Part shown: in pieces, positions 9,368-15,287 of the stretch
How the letters are laid out: each line of letters opens with the position of its first letter
How positions within the stretch are numbered: position 1 is the stretch's first letter
Assembly (NCBI GenBank): GCA_028875655.1
Contig: JAPPCX010000114.1
Location: 1 to 64,000 of the forward strand
Reading direction: 5' to 3'
DNA from: Chloroflexota bacterium
Lineage (GTDB): Bacteria; Chloroflexota; Dehalococcoidia; Lucifugimonadales; UBA3495
Length of the DNA: 64,000 nt
The notes under the pieces: model-generated
The model's database searches: none
What the model was told of the DNA's origin: nothing
The model's input: the letters and a program-made list of their open reading frames with translations, nothing else
Translations under genes and position numbers: made by a program

Positions 9368-9913
9368 ATGGTAGTCGCTAACGACCCCCTGGCAATGCTG
9401 TTGCTCAAGCAGGACGTGGAAGCGTTCCTGTACCACGAGGCCAACCTGCTGGACGACCGCCGCTACGAGGATTGGCTGGATCTGCTCACCGACGACGTGC
9501 GTTACTGGGTGCCCATGCGCCGCAACGTCAAGTTCGGCGAGCTGGAACGCGAGTTCACCCGCGAAGGCCAGGATATCAACTGGTTCGACGAGGGCAAGGA
9601 CACGCTTACTCGCCGTGTCAACCAGATCCTCACCGGCGTCCATTGGGCAGAGGAACCGCTGTCTCGCATCTCCCACCTGGTGACCAACGTAGAGATAGTG
9701 GGGGTTACGCCAAGCGCGTCTGACGCTGAAGAAGTTGCCCTCCGTTGCCGTTTCATAATCTACCGGAACCGCGTCGCCACCGAGACCGATATTCTGGTGG
9801 GGCGGCGCGAGGATACGCTGCGCCGCGGGGATGGCGGATGGCGCATCGCGCAACGGCAAGTATTTTTGGACCAGAACGTTCTGCTCGCTAAGAACCTGAC
9901 GTTCTTTTTCTGA
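9368..9913 (+). CDS. Aromatic ring-hydroxylating dioxygenase, small (beta) subunit
   Basis: A 181-residue NTF2-fold structural subunit that pairs with the alpha subunit just upstream. Recognisable family sequence includes FLYHEANLLDDRRYEDWLDL and DDVRYWVPM at the N-terminus, and GGWRIAQRQVFLDQ near the C-terminus. The ATG at 9368 lies 8 nt after the alpha stop, and only weak ribosome-site sequence (TAGGTGG) is present, suggesting coupling. The ORF-track start at 9284 would overlap the alpha subunit by 76 nt and is rejected. Length and order are typical of alpha-beta dioxygenase operons. Confidence 0.92.
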   Translation: MVVANDPLAMLLLKQDVEAFLYHEANLLDDRRYEDWLDLLTDDVRYWVPMRRNVKFGELEREFTREGQDINWFDEGKDTLTRRVNQILTGVHWAEEPLSRISHLVTNVEIVGVTPSASDAEEVALRCRFIIYRNRVATETDILVGRREDTLRRGDGGWRIAQRQVFLDQNVLLAKNLTFFF

Positions 9914-9922
9914 GCCTCAATT

Positions 9923-9950
9923 GGTCATTCCCGCGAAAGCAGGAATCCAG
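9923..9950. repeat. Interspersed palindromic repeat (GTCATTCCCGCGAAAGC...GGAATCCAG type)
   Basis: One copy of the family whose arms read ATTCCCGCGAAAGC / GGAATCCAG, here with an imperfect right arm (GCAGGAAT). It sits between the dioxygenase beta gene and the next small ORF. Translated, it gives the artefactual leader VIPAKAGIQ. Confidence 0.8.
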
Positions 9951-9962
9951 AGACACAAAACC

Positions 9963-10166
9963 ATGGCCGACATAGTTAATCTGTTCGAGGTTGAGCCGGG
10001 CCAGACGGTGCGGCTGCACGGCAACGCCACCGCAGAAGTGGTGTCCAATCCCAGGGATGGCGTGTGGCTGTTTGTTCGTTACCTGACCAGCCCGGACGAT
10101 CCGGACCAGGTGGGCGCGGAGGATATGGTCTTTGCCCAGGACGTGCTCGAACTGGTAACCGATTAG
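9963..10166 (+). CDS. Small hypothetical protein downstream of dioxygenase
   Basis: A 67-residue acidic protein beginning MADIVNLFEVEPGQTVRLHG. It looks like a small beta-rich domain (alternating hydrophobics: TVRLHGNATAEVVSNP, VWLFVRYLTS). The start at 9963 is chosen because the ORF-track start (9921) encodes only repeat-derived VIPAKAGIQ. The ribosome site is weak. It lies 49 nt after the dioxygenase beta subunit and 5 nt before the next small ORF, so it probably belongs to the same transcript. I do not recognise the family. Confidence 0.55.
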   Translation: MADIVNLFEVEPGQTVRLHGNATAEVVSNPRDGVWLFVRYLTSPDDPDQVGAEDMVFAQDVLELVTD

Positions 10167-10171
10167 CAGCG

Positions 10172-10402
10172 ATGGTCGCGTCCGGAAACGCCACGGAAGA
10201 GTTCACCGTACCCGGCCACGACGAGGTGCTGGCCGCGTTGCGCGCCGGCTACCGCGCCATCGACGATGGCTATGGCTTCTATCCGGGTTTCAACGGCTGG
10301 TTGGAATCGTTGGGCTACCGCCGCCGTGACGACATTGACTGTACCTGCCCCGATGGGGGATACCGAGGCCATCTGCCCGAATGCCGGTGGGTGCGGCCTT
10401 AA
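10172..10402 (+). CDS. Small Cys/His-containing hypothetical protein
   Basis: A 76-residue protein. The C-terminal third reads DCTCPDGGYRGHLPEC, a tight cluster of three cysteines and one histidine suggestive of metal binding. The middle has an aromatic-rich DDGYGFYPGFNGWLES. The start at 10172 lies 5 nt after the preceding stop; the ORF-track frame from 10064 overlaps the previous gene and is Arg/Gly-rich noise. Zinc binding is inference from the cysteine spacing only. Its position after the dioxygenase genes hints at a metal-related accessory role, but nothing proves it. Confidence 0.5.
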   Translation: MVASGNATEEFTVPGHDEVLAALRAGYRAIDDGYGFYPGFNGWLESLGYRRRDDIDCTCPDGGYRGHLPECRWVRP

Positions 10403-10410
10403 ATCTTAGG

Positions 10411-10496
10411 CGTCGTTCCGGCGCAAGCCGGAACCCTGGAGTCCAATAAGCGGATACCGCCCCGCTTTCTGGATTCCCGTTTTCGCGGGAATGACG
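10411..10496. repeat. Two inverted copies of the interspersed palindromic repeat
   Basis: The left copy (10411-10440) reads CGTCGTTCCGGCGCAAGCCG and ends GGAACCCTGGAG. The right copy (10469-10496) reads CTGGATTCCCGTTTTCGCGG and ends GAATGACG. The two are oppositely oriented, so the whole 86-bp block is itself an imperfect inverted repeat. It occupies the gap before the MDMPI gene and may fold into two hairpins or one larger one. Confidence 0.8.
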
Positions 10497-10534
10497 AATA
10501 CAGATGCACGAAACTGAACGTGGAGCAATAAACG

Positions 10535-11344
10535 ATGTCTCAGCAAATGGTTGACCTGATGGAAGCGGTGTGGCAGTCGATCGCCGTACTGTGCACCGAC
10601 TTCACCCCCGAACAATGGGCTGCACCGACGGAATGTCCGGGCTGGGCGGTGCAGGACCAGATATCCCACCTGGTGGGTAGCGAGTGCCGGCTGCTGGGTC
10701 GCCCCGCGCCGGAACACGAACCCTCCGACACCTCCAACGTCCGCAACGAAGTGGGCCAGAGCAACGAGGTCCTAGTGGACTACCGCCGTCAGTTCAGCGG
10801 CGCCGAAGTACTGGCTGAGTTTAACGAAATCGCCGCCGAGCGTCTCGCCATACTTCGGGGGATGTCAGAAGAAGATTTCGCCGTCGAAACCCCGAATCCC
10901 CTAGGCAGCGGCCCCTACACTGACCTGCTGGCCGTCCGCATCTACGACGCCTGGGTGCATGAGCAGGACATCCGTCGCGCCCTGGGCATCCCCGGCCACC
11001 TGAGTGGCCCGGTGGCGCAACACGCCTACGGACGCACCGCCATGGCGATGCCCTTTGTAGTTGGCCGCAAGGTGAAACCGAGCGACGGCACGACGGTGGT
11101 GTTCGAGATTACCGGCGACCCGGGCGGAACAATTGCCCTGAACATGGACGGCGGGCGCGCCCATCGAATGGACACCGCACCGGATTCCCCTACCGTGCGC
11201 CTGACTATGGGTCTGGAGCCGTTTAACGCCCTTGGCACGGGTCGGTGGACAGCTGAGCGGGCATTGTCAGACGGGGCGGTGGCTATTGACGGCGAAAGGG
11301 CTTTGGGGGAGCGGATTGTGGGTGAAATGAACTTTATGATCTGA
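10535..11344 (+). CDS. Maleylpyruvate isomerase N-terminal (MDMPI/DinB-like) family protein
   Basis: A 269-residue protein of the mycothiol-dependent maleylpyruvate isomerase/DinB-like superfamily. The signature EWAAPTECPGW-like block is present as PEQWAAPTECPGWAVQDQIS with metal-ligand His in ISHLVG, and WVHEQDIRRALG supplies further ligands. The C-terminal third resembles the SCP2-like domain often fused in this family. Family members isomerise or conjugate using a thiol cofactor. Whether this organism makes mycothiol cannot be seen. GGAG precedes the ATG. Placement after dioxygenase genes fits ring-cleavage metabolism. Confidence 0.78.
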   Translation: MSQQMVDLMEAVWQSIAVLCTDFTPEQWAAPTECPGWAVQDQISHLVGSECRLLGRPAPEHEPSDTSNVRNEVGQSNEVLVDYRRQFSGAEVLAEFNEIAAERLAILRGMSEEDFAVETPNPLGSGPYTDLLAVRIYDAWVHEQDIRRALGIPGHLSGPVAQHAYGRTAMAMPFVVGRKVKPSDGTTVVFEITGDPGGTIALNMDGGRAHRMDTAPDSPTVRLTMGLEPFNALGTGRWTAERALSDGAVAIDGERALGERIVGEMNFMI

Positions 11345-11347
11345 CGC

Positions 11348-12508
11348 CTACCACTGCACGTACATGGGCATGACAACGTGGACGTAGCCGTCGGAGTCGG
11401 CGGGGCGGAAAACGCCAGGGCTGGATGAGTTGGTGACTTCCAATGCGACCTTGCCGCGGCCCAGGACATTGACGATGTCCATGAGGTAGCGCACGTTGAA
11501 GGCGATCTTGGCGTCCTCGCCGTCCAGCTGGTCGATGTCCAGTTCGTCGAGGTTGTCGCCGACCTCTTCGGAGCGGGCGGAGACCTTGAGTTGGCCGCCT
11601 TCACCCGATTCCTGGGGCATCATTTCCAGGCGCACGATGTTGCTGCCGTCGCGGGCGAACACGGCGGCGGACTGGGTGGCCCGCTTGAGGTCGTCCAGTT
11701 CCATGACGGCGCGGGTCTCGTAGCGTTCGGGGATGAGCTGGTCGTAGTTGGGGAAATTGCCCTGCAACAGCTGGGATACGACTTCCACGTGCTCCAGTTT
11801 GAACAAGACCTGGCCTTTTTCAGGCGACAGGGTGACCTGGACGGGAGCGCTCTGCTCGGAGGCGAGGCGCTGGATTTCCTGCATGGTGCGGGCGGGAACA
11901 ATCACTTTGAGGGCCTCGGCCACCGGCTCGGATAGTTGTCCGGTGTACACGGCCAGGCGGAAGCCGTCGGCGGCGGCCATCACCAGGCTTGATTCTTCCA
12001 GCTTGAGTTCCACACCGGTGAGCACGGGACGGGATTCGTCGGAGGCTGCCGAGAAGGCAACCAGCCCGATGCCCTGGCGAAGCACCGACGGGTCGATGTT
12101 GGTGGCGAAACCGGAATCGACCTGAGGGATCGGAGGGAAATCGTCGGCGGACGCGCCGTTGATGTGGGTTCGGGAGCGGCCGCATGATATGTGCAGGACG
12201 CTGCCGCCGGCGTTGGGATCATCGGGATCGGGGCCGCGCAGGTCAAGGTCAACGCGGTCAGAGGGCAGGGAGTTCACCAGGTCGGTGACCAGGCGATGCG
12301 GGACGGTGATCGCGCCTTCCTCTTCAATCATCGCGCCAATCCAGGTGGTGATGGCGATTTCCAGGTTAGTCGCCGAAAGGCGCAGCATACCCTGATCGCT
12401 GCTGAGCATAACGTTCTGCGTTATGGGCAGCGTGGAACGGCTAGCGACCGCGCGGCCCACGACTCCCAGTCCGCGGGCCAGGTTTTCCTGGAGGCACGAC
12501 AGTTTCAT
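11348..12508 (-). CDS. dnaN: DNA polymerase III sliding clamp (beta subunit)
   Basis: The ring-shaped processivity clamp that tethers polymerase III to DNA. The 386 residues begin MKLSCLQENLARGLGVVGRA and continue with SRSTLPITQNVMLSSDQGML, and end VMPMYVQW, matching the beta-clamp N- and C-termini; three repeated clamp folds fit the length. It is not beside dnaA here, the usual neighbour, but stands downstream of a GrdB-family gene on the same strand. An extended -10 element lies about 45 nt upstream. It converges with the MDMPI gene, the two stops being 4 nt apart. Confidence 0.95.
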   Translation of the reverse strand: MKLSCLQENLARGLGVVGRAVASRSTLPITQNVMLSSDQGMLRLSATNLEIAITTWIGAMIEEEGAITVPHRLVTDLVNSLPSDRVDLDLRGPDPDDPNAGGSVLHISCGRSRTHINGASADDFPPIPQVDSGFATNIDPSVLRQGIGLVAFSAASDESRPVLTGVELKLEESSLVMAAADGFRLAVYTGQLSEPVAEALKVIVPARTMQEIQRLASEQSAPVQVTLSPEKGQVLFKLEHVEVVSQLLQGNFPNYDQLIPERYETRAVMELDDLKRATQSAAVFARDGSNIVRLEMMPQESGEGGQLKVSARSEEVGDNLDELDIDQLDGEDAKIAFNVRYLMDIVNVLGRGKVALEVTNSSSPGVFRPADSDGYVHVVMPMYVQW

Positions 12509-12549
12509 GGTCTATGATCCCGATTTAACGCATGGATTTTTGTTGGCGG

Positions 12550-12558
12550 ATTATAACA
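12550..12558 (-). promoter_or_regulatory. Extended -10 element of the dnaN promoter
   Basis: On the minus strand TGTTATAAT forms a consensus extended -10 (TGT + TATAAT). The predicted start is near 12543, giving a leader of about 35 nt. This suggests dnaN is transcribed independently of the upstream GrdB-like gene. No good -35 is seen. Confidence 0.6.
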
Positions 12559-12576
12559 CGCGCGGCCCTGCCGCCA

Positions 12577-13809
12577 TCACGAGTGATAGACCGTGGCCCC
12601 TTTGTACTGGATCTGGCGGTCAGGAATCAGGCTGCGCCGGGCAAAATACCTTGTCTCGTCGTCCTCGTGCTCGGTGCGGGTGTTCCGGAGTTGCCACAGC
12701 AATTTGCCCAGCACGGTTTCGTTGAAGAGCCAGTGTTCCACGGCGATGCTGGCAGACATGCCCGGCTGGGCCGACGCCGCTTCGGAATAATATGCCTTCA
12801 GGTCCTCGCAGACGAACTTGAGCAGGCGTCCGGTGGTCAGATCCCCGCGCGGCGCCGGCGTCGCCTCATCTTCAATGTAACCCGCCAGGAACCGCCCGGC
12901 CTGTTCCATGTCCAGGTCGCTGATGCCGACGGTGGTGCGCCCCCGTTGGCTCACCGCCAGATCGTACCATGGGGCAACCTGCTGAATCTCCAGGAGCAAA
13001 TCCTGGGCGAAACCGTATCCGTTGGATGACGGCTGCGGCAGGTCGATGGGGCATGACATTCCGGTGAAATCCACGCTGCCCAATTCGGCCGGCACGTCTT
13101 CGGGATAGTCTTTCAGAACGGGGCCGGATTCGGCATCCAGCAGCTCCAGGCAGGCCCGCAGCGCACGGTTCTGAAACGCCGGGTCGTTCGGCACTCCTAA
13201 CGGCCGCCCCAGCTCAAATGGCACCCACAGGGCCCGCGGGGGCTTGATGGCGTCGGTGTGCTCGCGGATCAAGCTGATCTGCGTGGTGCTGAGTCCCTCC
13301 TGCTCAATGTAGTGGGCGACTCCGCCAACGGCGGACGTACACCGGGGTCAAACGGGAATCAGCAGCGCGGCGTCCACGCCGTCCCGCTTCATCAACCCGG
13401 CGATCTGGCGCGCCGTGCCTTCCAGCCGTTCCGGGGGATTGGCGCCGGAAACGGTGTAGTGATAGTCGGCCACCGAGCCGATCACTCCTTCGGCGGCCAG
13501 TTCGCGCAGCCGGTCCAGCGGGAAGCATACGTTGTAGTCCTGCTGAAACCCGGAGCGGTCGAAGTTGACCGAGGCATGGGACATGATGATGTCGTTGGGC
13601 TGGGTTTGGCCGGGAATGACCCGATAGCTGGCATCGCCCCGCGCGAACGTCCGGTCGCTGCGGGTCTGAAGCGCCGCCGTTGAAAGGATGGCGACCCGCC
13701 GTTCCGACAGCGGCCCGCCCTTCACGAAAGGCGTGGAATCAAAGGACGGCAGCGGGAGATTCATCAGCATCTCGCGCTCGCCGGCTGGAATGTCTTTCAA
13801 TCTGGCCAT
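12577..13809 (-). CDS. GrdB-family (glycine/sarcosine/betaine reductase B-like) selenoprotein, in-frame UGA read as Sec
   Basis: The ORF track splits this gene at a TGA (13348-13350), but the halves are in the same frame and form one family protein of 410 residues. The N-terminal half ends DAALLIPV; the codons after TGA read PRCTSAVGGVAHYIEQEGLS, then IKPPRALWVPFELGRPLG, the conserved C-terminal block of this family. Translating the TGA as selenocysteine gives Sec154 in a U-P-R-C redox motif. A SECIS-like hairpin follows 12 nt downstream. Start at 13809 has GAGGAG upstream. Substrate is unknown; partners GrdA and GrdC are not in the window. A Cys-to-stop mutation or sequencing error is the alternative. 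Confidence 0.85.
13315..13343 (-). promoter_or_regulatory. SECIS-like hairpin downstream of the in-frame UGA
   Basis: Starting 12 nt after the UGA, the mRNA reads UCCGCC GUU GGCGGA, a perfect 6-bp stem with a GUU loop (13321-13335). A lower stem GGUG/CGCC can pair across an internal loop. Bacterial SECIS elements lie in this position and carry a G-U in a small apical loop. The folding was done by hand only. Confidence 0.65.
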
Positions 13810-13894
13810 TGCTTTCTCCTCTTCGGATTGTTGCCGTCTAAACCGGGGGCTGGCAAGTTTAGCATCTCTTTGCATGGGGTTGCTGGATCTGTAA

Positions 13895-13923
13895 CTGGAT
13901 TCCCGCGAAAGCGGGAATGACGG
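13895..13923. repeat. Interspersed palindromic repeat upstream of AlaX gene
   Basis: CTGGATTCCCGCGAAAGCGG followed by GAATGACGG, a perfect ATTCCCGC/GCGGGAAT palindrome with a GAAA-type loop. Decayed half-copies follow (GGAAATGACG, GCGGGAATGACGG), as if the right arm had been copied twice more. It sits between divergent genes. Confidence 0.85.
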
Positions 13924-13972
13924 AGGTGAACGGAAATGACGATGGTGGCGGGAATGACGGTGATGATGCGAT

Positions 13973-13981
13973 TGCTATAAT
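13973..13981 (+). promoter_or_regulatory. Extended -10 promoter of the AlaX-like gene
   Basis: TGCTATAAT is a consensus extended -10, with a predicted start near 13988 and a leader of about 39 nt. The region where a -35 would lie is the decayed repeat copy (GAATGACGG), so repeat sequence abuts the promoter. Confidence 0.55.
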
Positions 13982-14026
13982 GTTGAACCGAAATCATGGA
14001 TAAGCCGGTTTGAGGGGGAAAACCAG

Positions 14027-14755
14027 ATGACTGAATTGCTGTTTTTGAACGATGCTTACGTGTCGGAGTTTGACGCGGTGGTTAGTGAAGTTACGAATGA
14101 CGGCGGTGTGGTGCTGGACCGCACGGCCTTTTACATCGGCGGCGGCGGGCAACCGTGCGACGTGGGGACGCTGACGGACGCGGAGACGGGGGTTGAGTAC
14201 AAGGTAACGAAAGCGGGACGTTCCGGCGGCGCAGTGGTTCATACCATCGAGGGGGATACGAGGCCGGCGGCAGGGGCGACGCTGCATGGGGTGATTGACT
14301 GGGAAAGGCGCTACCTGCTGATGCGGACGCACACGGCGTTACACATCCTTTGTGGAGTGGTATGGCGAGACTACGGCGCGCTGGTTACGGGCGGCGATAT
14401 GCGTCCGGGAACGGCGCGCATGGACTTTGAGCTGGAGAATATGTCGGCGCAGTTCGCCGAGGAGGTGGAGGCCCGCATCAACGCGGAGGTGGAACAGGGT
14501 CGGGACATCGGCGTGGGCTTCATGGGCCGAGCGGAAGCCGATGCCCATCCCGACCTGATTCGCACCAAGATCAACCTGCTGCCGGCGTCGATATCCGAGG
14601 TGCGGACGATAGATATAGTGGGTCTGGACCTGCAAGCGGACGGCGGCACCCATGTCCATAACACGCAGGAAGTTGGACGCATCAGTGTGGTGGGGCACGA
14701 GAGCAAGGGGCGTATCAACAAGCGGCTGCGGATTGCCTTGGCGGACGAGGGCTGA
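14027..14755 (+). CDS. Alanyl-tRNA editing protein (AlaX family)
   Basis: A freestanding editing domain that hydrolyses misacylated Ser- or Gly-tRNA(Ala). Its 242 residues match the N-terminal glycine-rich block (FYIGGGGQPCDVGTL), the metal-binding HxxxH (RTHTALHIL) and the second metal block (LQADGGTHVHNTQEVG). The cysteine often seen before GGTH is Asp here; I believe such variants exist in the family, but the zinc site should be checked. GAGGGGG precedes the ATG. Its stop overlaps the next start as TGATG, so the TPR gene is translationally coupled. Confidence 0.87.
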   Translation: MTELLFLNDAYVSEFDAVVSEVTNDGGVVLDRTAFYIGGGGQPCDVGTLTDAETGVEYKVTKAGRSGGAVVHTIEGDTRPAAGATLHGVIDWERRYLLMRTHTALHILCGVVWRDYGALVTGGDMRPGTARMDFELENMSAQFAEEVEARINAEVEQGRDIGVGFMGRAEADAHPDLIRTKINLLPASISEVRTIDIVGLDLQADGGTHVHNTQEVGRISVVGHESKGRINKRLRIALADEG

Positions 14756-15273
14756 TGGTGGATGTTTACCTGGATGAACGGATCCGACGACGGCGGGCGG
14801 ATTTGGAGGCAGTGCGCATCTCCGGCGAGCCCGACATGCGCGACCTGCTGGCTGCCCAGCACCTGCTAGCGCACGCTTACCGGGCGGCGCGGCGATTCGA
14901 CGAAGCAATCCAGTGGTTTGAAACAACCGTAGAAAGTAGCGCGGAGTACCACGGCTCCGGCCATCCGGAGACTTTGCGTTTTGCCAGCAGCCTGGCCAAC
15001 TGCCACTACGCGGCGGGAAACACTGAAACGGCACTCTCGATGTTCCGGGCGCTTTTCGAGGCACGACTGAGGGTGTTGGGCACTGATCATCCAGACACGT
15101 TACGCAGTCGGGGGAGCCTGGCTAATGCGCTGCACTCAGCGGGCCGCTACCGTGAGGCCGAGGACCTGCACCGCCGGAACGTCGGGGATCGGGAGCACAC
15201 CCTAGGCCCGGAGCATCCGTCCACGGAGGCGAGCCGGCGCAACCTGGAGCGGGCGGCGGCGCGTAAGGACTAG
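14755..15273 (+). CDS. Tetratricopeptide repeat protein (kinesin-light-chain-type TPR)
   Basis: A 172-residue all-helical protein with about three TPR units of the kinesin-light-chain type. The giveaway linkers are GSGHPETLRFASSLANC, LGTDHPDTLRSRGSLANAL and LGPEHPSTEASRRNLERA, each followed by GRYREAEDLHRRN-like helices. It is cytoplasmic, with no signal sequence, and probably mediates protein-protein contact. The start overlaps the AlaX stop by one base (TGATG). The partner is unknown; coupling to AlaX is unusual and may be incidental. Confidence 0.8.
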   Translation: MVDVYLDERIRRRRADLEAVRISGEPDMRDLLAAQHLLAHAYRAARRFDEAIQWFETTVESSAEYHGSGHPETLRFASSLANCHYAAGNTETALSMFRALFEARLRVLGTDHPDTLRSRGSLANALHSAGRYREAEDLHRRNVGDREHTLGPEHPSTEASRRNLERAAARKD

Positions 15274-15287
15274 CATGGATCTACAGG

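Noticed and set aside
13348-13875. Reading the GrdB-like locus as a pseudogene or as two genes
   Set aside because: The two parts keep the same frame, both carry conserved family blocks, and the only interruption is a UGA with a hairpin at SECIS distance. A Sec codon explains this better than decay.
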